Positions 36,482 to 44,734 of a stretch of DNA of 64,000 nt are shown piece by piece. Every line of letters begins with the position of its first letter. Position 1 is the first letter of the stretch. Location of the stretch: contig NZ_JAHVAB010000021.1 in assembly GCF_019264445.1 (NCBI RefSeq), forward strand, positions 1-64,000, read 5' to 3'. The position numbers and the translations under genes were made by a program. A model generated the notes under the pieces. That model searched no databases and was not told where the DNA came from. It was given only the letters and a program-made list of their open reading frames with translations. This DNA comes from Hydrogenophaga sp. GTDB taxonomy: Bacteria; Pseudomonadota; Gammaproteobacteria; Burkholderiales; Burkholderiaceae_C.

Positions 36482-37426
36482 TCACACCACCAGCCGCCCC
36501 CGCGTGGCCGATGGTGCGATCGTGGCTTCCATGCCGGCCGTGAACTGCAGGCAGTCGGCCTCCATGCCGTCGGAGAAGATGATGCCGCCCTCCGGCATGC
36601 GCGAGCGCACGCGCAGCGGGGCATCGGCCTGCACCTGCCCGTACACCAGCGTGGCCTGTGAGGTGCGCGTGGGAAAAGGCTCGCGCACGGCAAACACCAG
36701 CGCGGGCGCCTCCCACGGCAAGGGCTGGTAGCGGTCGTCGGGCGAGGCGGTGCCCAGCGTGCGGGCGATGGCGAGTGAGCCAGTCACGATGCTCTTGAGC
36801 CAGGCCGTGGAGCCCAGGCCGGTGGAGACGATCAGGCCCGACGACGACTGGAACTCGCTGGTGGACCCGTGCGACAAATCGTAGAGCGCCGAGGTGTGGC
36901 TGCGCGGCCCGATGAAGAGGTCGTTCACCGCGCGCAGCACCTGGCCATCGCTCAGGCGGGCTTCGGCCATGGTCACCGAGCGGGCGTCGCGCTGGTCGGC
37001 GGCCACACCGGGCAATAACGCCGCCAGGTCGGCCGGCTGAAACGGCAGCAGCACACCGTCCCAGCGTGAAGGCTCGGGGTTGAGCCCCACCAGGGGCTGG
37101 CCTTCGAGGTACTTCATGGTGTTGGCGACCAGGCCGTCCTGGCCCAGCGCCACCACGATGTCGGACGGGGCAAACACGAAGTTGGCCAGCAACGAGCGGT
37201 CCACGATCTGGTAGCGGCCCCAGGCTTGCAGGGCCTGCACCGTCACCCGCAGGCTGGCGGCGTAGGCCTCGCTTTCCTGCAGGTAGTCGGAGAAGTCGGC
37301 GCCCAGGTGCTCCACATAAAACTTCGCCTGGCCCAGCGTGTTGTAGCGGGCAATGAGCTGGTCCAGCCGGGTGCGCCGGGTCACCAGCACCACGCGCCGT
37401 TCGCCCTGGGTGGCTGCGGCGCTCAC
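36482..37426 (-). CDS. NAD kinase-like (ATP-NAD kinase fold) protein
   Basis: A 314-residue protein with the NAD-kinase fold. The GGDG motif of true NAD kinases reads GQDG (residues 95-98, IVVALGQDGLVANTMKYL). The second motif is STGLGSTAWLKS (residues 201-212), matching the TPTGSTAY loop, and AVNDLFIG matches the conserved NE/ND segment. Catalysis may be altered by the Gly-to-Gln change. It overlaps the upstream SPFH gene by ATGA (37423-37426). The pair is divergent from nrtR-pncA-pncB genes and shares their operators, so a role linked to NAD level is likely. It may phosphorylate NAD(H), or sense it. Confidence 0.8.
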   Translation of the reverse strand: MSAAATQGERRVVLVTRRTRLDQLIARYNTLGQAKFYVEHLGADFSDYLQESEAYAASLRVTVQALQAWGRYQIVDRSLLANFVFAPSDIVVALGQDGLVANTMKYLEGQPLVGLNPEPSRWDGVLLPFQPADLAALLPGVAADQRDARSVTMAEARLSDGQVLRAVNDLFIGPRSHTSALYDLSHGSTSEFQSSSGLIVSTGLGSTAWLKSIVTGSLAIARTLGTASPDDRYQPLPWEAPALVFAVREPFPTRTSQATLVYGQVQADAPLRVRSRMPEGGIIFSDGMEADCLQFTAGMEATIAPSATRGRLVV

Positions 37427-38466
37427 ACCGGCCTCCGTGTGCCTGCGGTGGCGCCACTGGCGCCCAGCAGCGAGTTGAGCAGCTCGGGCGACATGTTGAG
37501 CTGGCCAATGCGCTCGGCCCGCTCGGCAATGCCCCCAAAGGCCTGCGCGATGAGCTGGCCGGGCTGCATGCCCACGGCGGCCAGCGCCTGCACCACGCGG
37601 GGGTCGGCCTTTTCCAGTGCGTCCATCACCGCGCGCACCTTGTGGGCCTGCGCCTCGGCCTCCTGCCTCACGTTCTCGGCCTCGCTCGTCACAAACGCCT
37701 TGCGCTGGTTCTCCAGCACGATGTCGGCGCTCATTTGTTCCGCGCGCAGTTCGTTCTGGCGCCGCATGGCCGCGGCCTGCGCTTCCATCTGGGTTTCCTG
37801 GATCTCGCGCTTCTTCACTTCCACGGCGATCTCGGTGTCCAGCTCGTTCTGGCGAATGGCGCGCTCGTTCCGCACGCCGGCCATGCGGCGCTGCGAGATC
37901 GCGTCGTCCGCCGCCTTGAGGTTGGCCTCGCGGGCCTCGGCTTCGAGCGCGCGGGCAATGTCGGGCGTGGGCTTGATGGCCACCACCGACACACCCAGGA
38001 TCTCCAGGCCCAGCGCCTGGATCTCGGCCTGGCTGCCCAGCTGCGCCTGCGCGGCGCGCGCCACCTCGGCCGTGGCCTTGATGGCATTGCGCAGCGGCAG
38101 CGCCTGGATCACCTGCTGCACGATGGCGCGCACCTGCATCACCACACGGCCCTGCAGCCGGTCGGGGTCTTCGCTGGCGTAGGTGGTGCCATCGGGCATG
38201 AGGGAGAAATCCATCATCTTGTAGATGCGGCCGGGGTCGCCCACCCGGTAGGTCACCTCGCCCTGCACCGTCACGCCCTGGAAGTCGCTGGTGACCAGCT
38301 CCAGCATGAAGCCAGCGTCGCGGCTGGCGATGGGCACAGCCACCAGCGAGGTGGTGGGCGCGTAGTAGAAGAAAGACAGGCCTGCACCCTGGCGCACCAG
38401 CTGGCCGCCGCGGAACTGCATGAGGTGGGTGGTGGGCTGCGACTTGATGAACTGAATGCCAAACAT
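37423..38466 (-). CDS. SPFH/band 7 domain protein
   Basis: A 347-residue SPFH protein. The SPFH domain covers about residues 20-200 (GGQLVRQGAGLSFFYYAPTT, TVQGEVTYRVGDPGRIYKMM). A long charged coiled-coil region follows (about 190-290, many Glu, Arg, Gln and Ala). The C-terminal part includes LNMSPELLNSLLGA. No strong N-terminal membrane helix is seen, so attachment to the membrane would have to be peripheral. It starts at 38466 and precedes and overlaps the NAD-kinase-like gene. It stands opposite the NrtR operators, so it belongs to the NAD regulon. Function unknown. Confidence 0.82.
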   Translation of the reverse strand: MFGIQFIKSQPTTHLMQFRGGQLVRQGAGLSFFYYAPTTSLVAVPIASRDAGFMLELVTSDFQGVTVQGEVTYRVGDPGRIYKMMDFSLMPDGTTYASEDPDRLQGRVVMQVRAIVQQVIQALPLRNAIKATAEVARAAQAQLGSQAEIQALGLEILGVSVVAIKPTPDIARALEAEAREANLKAADDAISQRRMAGVRNERAIRQNELDTEIAVEVKKREIQETQMEAQAAAMRRQNELRAEQMSADIVLENQRKAFVTSEAENVRQEAEAQAHKVRAVMDALEKADPRVVQALAAVGMQPGQLIAQAFGGIAERAERIGQLNMSPELLNSLLGASGATAGTRRPV

Positions 38467-38483
38467 GGTGAGCTCCTTTTTAA

Positions 38484-38498
38484 GTTGCACAGTACAAC
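38484..38498. promoter_or_regulatory. candidate NrtR operator 1
   Basis: GTTGCACAGTACAAC is a 15-bp dyad with one mismatch in its arms (GTTGCA against TACAAC). It lies in the 76-base gap between the SPFH and nrtR starts, 24 bases centre to centre from the second copy at 38508-38522. Confidence 0.6.
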
Positions 38499-38507
38499 TC
38501 CTGTTAG

Positions 38508-38522
38508 GTTGTATAGTACAAC
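38508..38522. promoter_or_regulatory. candidate NrtR operator 2
   Basis: GTTGTATAGTACAAC has perfect 6-bp arms GTTGTA and TACAAC around TAG. It is a second copy of the element at 38484. It is also the apex of a longer inverted repeat: CTCCTGTT (38498-38505) pairs with AACAGGAG (38526-38533), which contains the nrtR ribosome-binding site. Confidence 0.65.
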
Positions 38523-38542
38523 TCAAACAGGAGATGTCAAGC

Positions 38543-39286
38543 ATGGCCACCCGAAAAACCCCCGCCCGCGCCGCGCCGCCCAGCTTTGCCCGACCCCTGA
38601 CCACGGTCGACGTGGCGGTCTTCACGGTGATGGAAGAACAGCTGCGGGTGCTGCTCGTGCGCCGCCCTGACTCGACCGGCGAGCCATTCCCTGGCCGCCT
38701 GGCCTTGCCGGGCGGATTCGTGGATGTGGACATCGACGCTAGCCTGCATGACTGCGCGCTGCGCAAGCTGGCAGAAAAAACCGCGTTTCATGCGCCCTAT
38801 CTGGAGCAGCTGGGCAGCTGGGGCAGCGCCACGCGCGACCCCCGCGGCTGGTGCGCCACGCATGCCTACTTCGCGCTGGTGGCCGCGCCGGCCGACGAAG
38901 GGGCAGCGGACAACACGGCGTCGGAATGGGTCGAGGTGGAGGCGGCGCTGCGCAAGCGCCTGGCCTTTGACCACGCCGACATCCTGGCCTGTGCGGTCGA
39001 GCGCCTGCGCGGCAAGGTGGAATACACCTCACTGCCGGCGTTCCTGCTGCAGGAGCCGTTCACGCTGCCGCAGCTGCAGCGCACCTACGAGATCGTGCTC
39101 GGCCGCCCCATGGACAAAAGCGCGTTTCGCAAGCGCATGCTCGATGCGGCGTTCCTCGCGGAAGAGGGTCCGATCAGCGGCGATGCGGGGCGCGCCGCCA
39201 TGGGCTACCGCGTGCGCGACCGCGAGCGCGCTGCCGTGTTTCCCCGCACCTTCCGCTCGGTTGAAAACCCCAACGCCAAGGCCTGA
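38543..39286 (+). CDS. nrtR: NrtR-type NAD-metabolism regulator (degenerate Nudix domain plus winged helix)
   Basis: A 247-residue protein with a Nudix domain (residues about 20-150) and a C-terminal winged helix (PAFLLQEPFTLPQLQRTYEI, MDKSAFRKRMLDA). The Nudix box reads PGGFVDVDIDASLHDCALRK then LAEKTAF, so the catalytic glutamates of REXXEE are lost, as in NrtR regulators that bind ADP-ribose rather than hydrolyse it. AGGAG lies before the ATG at 38543; an ATG at 38534 overlaps that site. It heads an operon with the nicotinamidase and pncB genes and faces two palindromic sites, so it should repress NAD salvage and itself. Confidence 0.87.
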   Translation: MATRKTPARAAPPSFARPLTTVDVAVFTVMEEQLRVLLVRRPDSTGEPFPGRLALPGGFVDVDIDASLHDCALRKLAEKTAFHAPYLEQLGSWGSATRDPRGWCATHAYFALVAAPADEGAADNTASEWVEVEAALRKRLAFDHADILACAVERLRGKVEYTSLPAFLLQEPFTLPQLQRTYEIVLGRPMDKSAFRKRMLDAAFLAEEGPISGDAGRAAMGYRVRDRERAAVFPRTFRSVENPNAKA

Positions 39287-39287
39287 C

Positions 39288-40103
39288 ATGCGCACCCACC
39301 TCCTGATCATCGACCCGCAAAACGACTTCTGCGACATCGACGGCGCGGCCCTGCCGGTGGCCGGCGCCCACGCCGACCTGCAGCGCCTCGCCCATTTCAT
39401 CGAGGCGCAGCAAGACCGCCTGGACGGCATCACCGTCACACTGGATTCGCACGCCAGCGTGGCGGTCGAGCGCACCACGTTCTGGCTGGACGCGGGCGGG
39501 CAGCCGGTGGCGCCCTTCACCTTCATCACGGCCAGCGACGTGGTGGCCGGCCGCTACCGACCGCGAGACGCCAGCCTGCAGGCGCCGGTGGTGGCGATGC
39601 TGGAGCAGCTCGCAGGCGCGGGCAAAGCGGGCATGGTGGTGTGGCCGGTGCACTGCGTCACCGGCACCTGGGGCCACAACATCCACAGCGATGTGGCGCG
39701 CAGCCTGGCGGCTTGGGAACTGGCGCACCAGCGCGCGGTGACCAAGGTGCTCAAGGGCGAATACCCCTTGAGCGAACACTTCGGCGTGTTCGAGGCCGAC
39801 GCGCCCGTGCCCTCGGTGCCCGGCACCCAGTTCAACACGGCGCTGGCCGCTTCGCTGGCCCAGGCGGCCGACGTCATCGCCATCGCAGGCCAGGCCTCCA
39901 GCCACTGCGTGGCCGCCAGCTACGACCAGTTCATGCGCTACCTCGGCCGTGGTGGCACACCCACCCCGCGCGTGGTGCTGCTTCAGGACGCCATGAGCCC
40001 GGTAACGGGCTTCGAACCCCTGGCCGACGCGCTGTTCGAGCGTGCCCGCGCCGCCGGCACCGGGGTGATGACGCTGGACGCGTTCGCGTCCACGCTGCGG
40101 TGA
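39288..40103 (+). CDS. pncA: nicotinamidase-like cysteine hydrolase (PncA family)
   Basis: A 271-residue isochorismatase-fold hydrolase that should convert nicotinamide to nicotinate. The catalytic triad fits PncA: Asp9 ([11 protein letters not shown]), Lys156 ([13 protein letters not shown]) and Cys207 ([11 protein letters not shown]). The metal-site residues are in LDSHASV (Asp53, His55), and [11 protein letters not shown] (His122) is typical. It is longer than E. coli PncA (213 residues), as in a common proteobacterial subgroup. The ATG is one base after the nrtR stop, and the gene is followed directly by pncB. The alternative is another amidase of the same family. Confidence 0.83.
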   Translation: MRTHLLIIDPQNDFCDIDGAALPVAGAHADLQRLAHFIEAQQDRLDGITVTLDSHASVAVERTTFWLDAGGQPVAPFTFITASDVVAGRYRPRDASLQAPVVAMLEQLAGAGKAGMVVWPVHCVTGTWGHNIHSDVARSLAAWELAHQRAVTKVLKGEYPLSEHFGVFEADAPVPSVPGTQFNTALAASLAQAADVIAIAGQASSHCVAASYDQFMRYLGRGGTPTPRVVLLQDAMSPVTGFEPLADALFERARAAGTGVMTLDAFASTLR

Positions 40104-40129
40104 TGCCCGCCCAACCTTCAGGAGCTGCC

Positions 40130-41350
40130 ATGAGCCACACCGCCTCTTCCGCCGAGCCGTTTGTGCCGGTGGTCACATCGTTGCTGGGCACCGACCTCTA
40201 CAAGTTCACCATGCTGCAGCCCATGCTGCACTCGATGCCGGCCAACCAGGCCGAATACCGGTTCGTGTGCCGCAACGTGCCCGCCTACCCGCTGAGCGAG
40301 ATGCGCGACGAGGTGGAGCGGCAGATCGAGCACCTGTGTTCGCTGCGCTTCACCGAAGACGAACTGCAGTACCTGGGTGCCCTGCGCTACATGAAGTCGG
40401 ACTTCATCGACTACCTGCGCATCTTCCAGCTGCAGCGCCGCTACATCACGGTGTCGGCCGAGGGCGACGCGCTGGACATCGTGGCCAAGGGGCCGCAGAT
40501 CCATGTGATGCTGTTCGAGATCTTCGTGCTCGCCATCGTCAACGAGATCCACTTCCGCCGGCTGGCCACGCCAGCGGCGCTCGATGAAGGACGCCGCCGA
40601 CTGCAACAGAAGATTGCGCTGCTGCGCGAGTTCGGTGCGCAGGGTGCGAAGCGCGCCCACCCGTTCGAGTTCTTCGACTTCGGCGTGCGCCGGCGTTTCT
40701 CCGCCGCGTGGCAAGACGAAGTGGTGGCCACCTTTGCGCGCGAAGTGCCCGAGTTCTTCAAGGGCACCTCCAACGTGCAGCTGGCGAAGCAACACGGGCT
40801 CGTGCCCATTGGCACCATGGCGCACGAATACCTGCAGACCTTTCAGGCCACGGGCGTGCAGCTCAAGGGCTTTCAAAAGGCGGCTCTGGAAACCTGGGTG
40901 CAGGAGTACCGCGGTGACCTCGGCGTGGCGCTCACCGATGTGGTGGGCATGGACGCTTTCCTTGGCGACTTCGACCTGTACTTCGCCAAACTCTTCGACG
41001 GGCTGCGCCACGACTCGGGCGATCCGGTGGCCTGGGGCGAGAAGGCGCTGGCGCACTACGCGCGACTCAAGGTGAACGCGCACACCAAGCGCCTCGTGTT
41101 CTCCGACGGGCTCGACCTGCGCGCCGCCCTCTCGCTCTACGGCCACTTTGCCGACCGCATCCAGACCGGCTTCGGCATCGGCACCCACCTCACCAACGAC
41201 ATGGGCATACGACCGCTCAACATCGTCATGAAGCTGGTGAGCTGCAACGGCCAGCCGGTGGCCAAGCTCTCCGATTCGCCGGGCAAGACCCTTTGCGACG
41301 ACGAGACGTTCCTCGCTTACCTGCGGCAGGTGTTCCGCATCACGGCCTGA
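40130..41350 (+). CDS. pncB: nicotinate phosphoribosyltransferase
   Basis: A 406-residue PncB enzyme that joins nicotinate to PRPP to give nicotinate mononucleotide, using ATP. It begins with [16 protein letters not shown]. It has the regulatory phospho-histidine His232 in [15 protein letters not shown], and [35 protein letters not shown] and VFSDGLDL in the PRPP-binding region. The length is normal. The ATG at 40130 follows AGGAGCTGCC; an in-frame ATG at 40103 is less likely. It completes NAD salvage with the preceding nicotinamidase gene under NrtR. Confidence 0.95.
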   Translation: MSHTASSAEPFVPVVTSLLGTDLYKFTMLQPMLHSMPANQAEYRFVCRNVPAYPLSEMRDEVERQIEHLCSLRFTEDELQYLGALRYMKSDFIDYLRIFQLQRRYITVSAEGDALDIVAKGPQIHVMLFEIFVLAIVNEIHFRRLATPAALDEGRRRLQQKIALLREFGAQGAKRAHPFEFFDFGVRRRFSAAWQDEVVATFAREVPEFFKGTSNVQLAKQHGLVPIGTMAHEYLQTFQATGVQLKGFQKAALETWVQEYRGDLGVALTDVVGMDAFLGDFDLYFAKLFDGLRHDSGDPVAWGEKALAHYARLKVNAHTKRLVFSDGLDLRAALSLYGHFADRIQTGFGIGTHLTNDMGIRPLNIVMKLVSCNGQPVAKLSDSPGKTLCDDETFLAYLRQVFRITA

Positions 41351-41370
41351 GCCGGCAAGGCACAGCCGCT

Positions 41371-41385
41371 TAGGGACTTTCCCTA
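41371..41385. promoter_or_regulatory. inverted repeat upstream of MHS transporter gene
   Basis: TAGGGACTTTCCCTA has perfect 6-bp arms around CTT. It sits in the 180-base gap before the transporter gene at 41531 and may be an operator or the end of the pncB transcript. No matching local regulator gene is identified. Confidence 0.35.
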
Positions 41386-41530
41386 GGTTGGGGGCTGGTC
41401 GCGGGGTTTGAAATTTTTCAGTAAGAAAGCGTCCACACACTCGCCGCCGACGTCACCGAACTCATGCGCAGGCCACTGCGTGTGAGAACCGTCTGGCCAC
41501 CGCGCCGGACTTCCACCTAGCGAGCAACCT

Positions 41531-43330
41531 ATGGCGACAGCCGACATCACCAACAACGTGCGGGAACGCTCCCGCCCGATGACCGCCGAAGAGAAGAAAG
41601 TCATCATGGCCTCCTCGGCCGGCACGATCTTCGAGTGGTACGACTTCTACCTGTACGGGTCGCTGGCCGCCATCATCGGCGCGCAGTTCTTCACCGCGTT
41701 CCCGGAGAGCACGCGCAACGTGTTCGCGCTGCTGGCCTTTGCGGCCGGCTTCATCGTGCGCCCCTTCGGCGCCCTGGTGTTCGGCATGCTGGGCGACATG
41801 ATCGGCCGCAAGTACACCTTCCTGATGACCATCGTCATCATGGGCCTGTCCACCTTTCTGGTGGGTGTTCTGCCCAACTATGAAAGCATCGGCACGGCGG
41901 CGCCCGTCATCCTGATCGTCCTGCGCATGGCGCAAGGTCTGGCACTGGGCGGCGAATACGGTGGCGCGGCCATTTATGTGGCCGAACATGCTCCCGCCAA
42001 CCAGCGCGGCTACTTCACGGCCTTCATCCAGACCACGGCCACACTGGGTCTGCTGCTGTCGCTGATCGTGATCCTGGCCGTCCAGGGCTACGTCAACGGC
42101 GCCTACCCTGATGTCCCCCTGCTCAAGGACGGCGTGGCTGTGCTGATGGCCGACGGCAATCCGACCATGGTCAAGGCGTTCAACGCCTGGGGCTGGCGCA
42201 TTCCGTTCATTGGCTCGATCTTCCTGCTGGCCATCTCGCTCTACATCCGCCTGCAGATGAACGAAAGCCCCGCCTTCAAGAAGATGAAGGAAGAAGGCCG
42301 CACCTCCAAGGCACCGCTGAGCGAAGCCTTCGGCAACTGGAAAAACGGCAAGATCGCCCTGCTCGCGCTGTTCGGCCTGGTCGCTGGCCAGGCAGTGGTC
42401 TGGTACACGGGCCAGTTCTACGCGCTGTTCTTCATGCAGAACGTGATCAAGGTCGACAGCTTCACCGCCAACGTGATGGTGGCCTGGTCGCTCATTCTGG
42501 GCACGGGCGGCTTCCTGGTGTTTGGCGCGCTGTCGGACCGCATCGGCCGCAAGCCCATCATCCTCACGGGCTGCCTGCTGGGCGCGCTCACCTTCCTGCC
42601 GGTGTTCACGCTGCTGACCAAGACCGCCAACCCCGCGCTGTACGCCGCGCACCAGACCCCCGTCACGGTGACCGTGTCGGCAGAAGACTGCTCGTTCCAG
42701 TTCAACCCAACGGGCACGGTCAAGTTCACCTCGTCGTGCGACATCGCCAAGGCACAACTGGCCCGCACCTCGGTGAACTACGAAACCATCGTGAGCGCCG
42801 AAGCCAAGACGGCCATCGTGAAGGTGGGCAACACCGCCATCGAGTCGTATGACGCGGCCAAGCTGACCGGCGACGACCTGAAGAAGGCCAAGGCCACGTT
42901 CGACGGCTCGCTGAACGCCGCGCTCAAGCAGGCCGGCTACCCGCTGGTGCCTGCCGACAACACCTCCATTGCCAAGGCCAAGCACTTCTTCGACATCTTC
43001 ACCGCGCAGAAGCTGACCATCGTCATCATCCTCACGTACCTCGTGATCCTGGTGACCATGGTGTACGGCCCCATCGCCGCCATGCTCGTGGAGCTGTTCC
43101 CGACCCGCATCCGCTACTCGGGCCTGTCCCTGCCGTACCACATCGGCAACGGCTGGTTCGGCGGCCTGATGCCTGCCACCGCGTTTGCCATCTCGGCACA
43201 GACCGGCAACATCTACTCCGGCCTGTGGTACGCCATCGTGATCGCGGTCATGACCGTGGTGATCGGCTCGCTGCTGGTGCCGGGCGGCACGCACAAGAAG
43301 GACATCTTCGCCGGCGACACCTCGCGCTAA
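41531..43330 (+). CDS. MHS-family MFS transporter with large periplasmic insert
   Basis: A 599-residue member of the metabolite:H+ symporter group (ShiA/KgtP/ProP-like). The MHS start ASSAGTIFEWYDFYLYGSLA and the loop 2-3 motif GMLGDMIGRKYTFL are present. LRMAQGLALGGEYGGAAIYV and the second half-motif GALSDRIGRKPIIL also fit. The family is usually 420-550 residues. Here about 120 extra residues (about 372-493) lie between helices 9 and 10, on the periplasmic side by topology. They include two cysteines (C387, C403) that could form a disulfide, and are rich in Thr, Ala and Lys. Transport of an organic acid is likely; the insert has no known function. A terminator follows. Confidence 0.88.
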   Translation: MATADITNNVRERSRPMTAEEKKVIMASSAGTIFEWYDFYLYGSLAAIIGAQFFTAFPESTRNVFALLAFAAGFIVRPFGALVFGMLGDMIGRKYTFLMTIVIMGLSTFLVGVLPNYESIGTAAPVILIVLRMAQGLALGGEYGGAAIYVAEHAPANQRGYFTAFIQTTATLGLLLSLIVILAVQGYVNGAYPDVPLLKDGVAVLMADGNPTMVKAFNAWGWRIPFIGSIFLLAISLYIRLQMNESPAFKKMKEEGRTSKAPLSEAFGNWKNGKIALLALFGLVAGQAVVWYTGQFYALFFMQNVIKVDSFTANVMVAWSLILGTGGFLVFGALSDRIGRKPIILTGCLLGALTFLPVFTLLTKTANPALYAAHQTPVTVTVSAEDCSFQFNPTGTVKFTSSCDIAKAQLARTSVNYETIVSAEAKTAIVKVGNTAIESYDAAKLTGDDLKKAKATFDGSLNAALKQAGYPLVPADNTSIAKAKHFFDIFTAQKLTIVIILTYLVILVTMVYGPIAAMLVELFPTRIRYSGLSLPYHIGNGWFGGLMPATAFAISAQTGNIYSGLWYAIVIAVMTVVIGSLLVPGGTHKKDIFAGDTSR

Positions 43331-43342
43331 AGTCCGATCGAT

Positions 43343-43388
43343 AACCGGGCCAGGGTCTGCTGCAGGCCCTCGCCCGGTTTTCTTTTTT
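43343..43388 (+). terminator. rho-independent terminator after MHS transporter gene
   Basis: Arms AACCGGGC (43343-43350) and GCCCGGTT (43372-43379) enclose a loop with an inner AGGG/CCCT pairing. A T-rich tract TTTTCTTTTTT follows. It lies 12 bases after the transporter stop. Confidence 0.85.
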
Positions 43389-43410
43389 CTGACCCCAAGG
43401 ACATGCCACC

Positions 43411-43683
43411 GTGATCGATCTCGTTTTCTCGCAACTCACCGACGTGTTCCGCATCGGCCTGATCATTGCCCTGGTGGTCACCATGCTCAGAACCTCACCC
43501 GTGACCGGGCGCCTCATTCCGCTGGCCTGCGGCGTGGTGTTTGTCGCCGTGATGCTGCCCACCACCATGCCCCATGGCGCAGCCAGCCTGACCCACGCGA
43601 TTGCGGCCGGGCTCGTGTCGAACCTGATCATCCTGATTCTGGTGATGGCCGTGGCGCGGCTCGTGACGCGGCTGCGGCGCTGA
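43411..43683 (+). CDS. small three-helix membrane protein of unknown function
   Basis: A 90-residue protein made almost wholly of hydrophobic segments: VFRIGLIIALVVTML, LIPLACGVVFVAVMLP and AAGLVSNLIILILVMAVARLV. It ends in a positive tail (TRLRR). It starts with GTG, with AAGGA about a dozen bases upstream. It sits between the terminator of the MHS transporter gene and the convergent LysR gene, so it probably has its own promoter. I do not recognise a family. Confidence 0.6.
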   Translation: MIDLVFSQLTDVFRIGLIIALVVTMLRTSPVTGRLIPLACGVVFVAVMLPTTMPHGAASLTHAIAAGLVSNLIILILVMAVARLVTRLRR

Positions 43684-43685
43684 GT

Positions 43686-44597
43686 TCAGGCCTGCAGACT
43701 GGCGCCCAGCTCGCGCAGGACGCCTCGCGTCCAGGAGATGGCCGGGTCCAGCGACTGGTACCGGTGCCACTGCACGGCGGTGACGATGGGTGTGATGGGA
43801 ATCGGGCAAGGCAACACGCGCACCGGCCACTGCTTCGTCAGTGATTTCGCCAAGTGGGTCTGCAGGGTGCCGATGCGTTCGGTGCCCACGAGGTACACGG
43901 GCATCGTCGTGAAGCTGGGAATGTGCACCTCGATGCGACGCTCCAGGCCCAGCGCGTCCAGGGCGATCTGGTCCAGCGTGGGCACGCGCCCCCGCCCCAG
44001 CAGCACGGCGACATGGCCCATGGCCAGGTACTGCTTCTGGCTCAGGCGTGTGCCCACCTTGCGATTGCCTGTCCAGGCGATGCAGGAAAACGTGTCCCGA
44101 AACACGACCTCGCTCGGATGCCGCTCGGACACGGCCGAGGCCAGCGACACCACCAGATCGACATCGCCCTGCTCCAGCTCTTCATTGAGGTAGCCGCTGA
44201 TCGAGCGCACCTCGAAACGCAAGCCCGGCGCCTCTTTCCCGGCGCGCTGAAAAAGCGGTGCCAGCAGGACGTTCTGGATGTAGTCCGACCCCACGATGGT
44301 GATCAGCCGCTCGATGCGGGAGGGCTCGATTTCGGGCCGCCGGCGCGTGAGCGCCTGGACCTGCAGCAGCAGATCACGAACGGGCTCCACCAGCGTGTGC
44401 GCAAATGGCGTGAGCGTGAGCTTGCGCCCATGAGGCACCAGCAGTGGGTCGCCAAAGTACTGGCGAAACTTGGCCAGCGCCGCACTCACAGCGGGCTGGC
44501 TGAGGTGCACCAGCGTGGCCGCCTGGCTCACGCTGGCCGTGGCCAGCATGGCGTCCAGCAGCACCAGCTGGTTGAGATCGAGCTTGTTGACTCTCAC
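43686..44597 (-). CDS. LysR family transcriptional regulator (NodD-like branch)
   Basis: A 303-residue regulator starting at GTG (44597), chosen because AGGAG lies nine bases upstream; the frame is open further to 44669. The N-terminus MRVNKLDLNQLVLLDAML and helix-turn-helix VHLSQPAVSAALAKFRQYFG are those of the NodD-like branch, as is HGRKLTLTPFAHTLVEPVRDL. Effector-domain motifs follow. The divergent region to the AraC gene contains ATC-N9-GAT, the recognised core of NodD-type binding sites. Confidence 0.87.
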   Translation of the reverse strand: MRVNKLDLNQLVLLDAMLATASVSQAATLVHLSQPAVSAALAKFRQYFGDPLLVPHGRKLTLTPFAHTLVEPVRDLLLQVQALTRRRPEIEPSRIERLITIVGSDYIQNVLLAPLFQRAGKEAPGLRFEVRSISGYLNEELEQGDVDLVVSLASAVSERHPSEVVFRDTFSCIAWTGNRKVGTRLSQKQYLAMGHVAVLLGRGRVPTLDQIALDALGLERRIEVHIPSFTTMPVYLVGTERIGTLQTHLAKSLTKQWPVRVLPCPIPITPIVTAVQWHRYQSLDPAISWTRGVLRELGASLQA

Positions 44598-44634
44598 CGT
44601 TGCGTCTCCTGGAGGTTCACATTGGGCGCCGTTT

Positions 44635-44659
44635 GACCTATCCACGCGACAGATAGGTC
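44635..44659. promoter_or_regulatory. nod-box-like LysR operator
   Basis: GACCTATC (44635-44642) and GATAGGTC (44652-44659) are perfect 8-bp arms separated by 9 bases. They contain the ATC-N9-GAT core known for NodD-family regulators. The site lies just upstream of the NodD-like lysR gene and of the divergent araC gene. Confidence 0.65.
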
Positions 44660-44734
44660 GTATCCGCAATAATCATTTTCGAAGAATACCAACTGCTGGC
44701 AGAGTCCGGGCTCAAGCGTGCCGCCAGTGCACGT

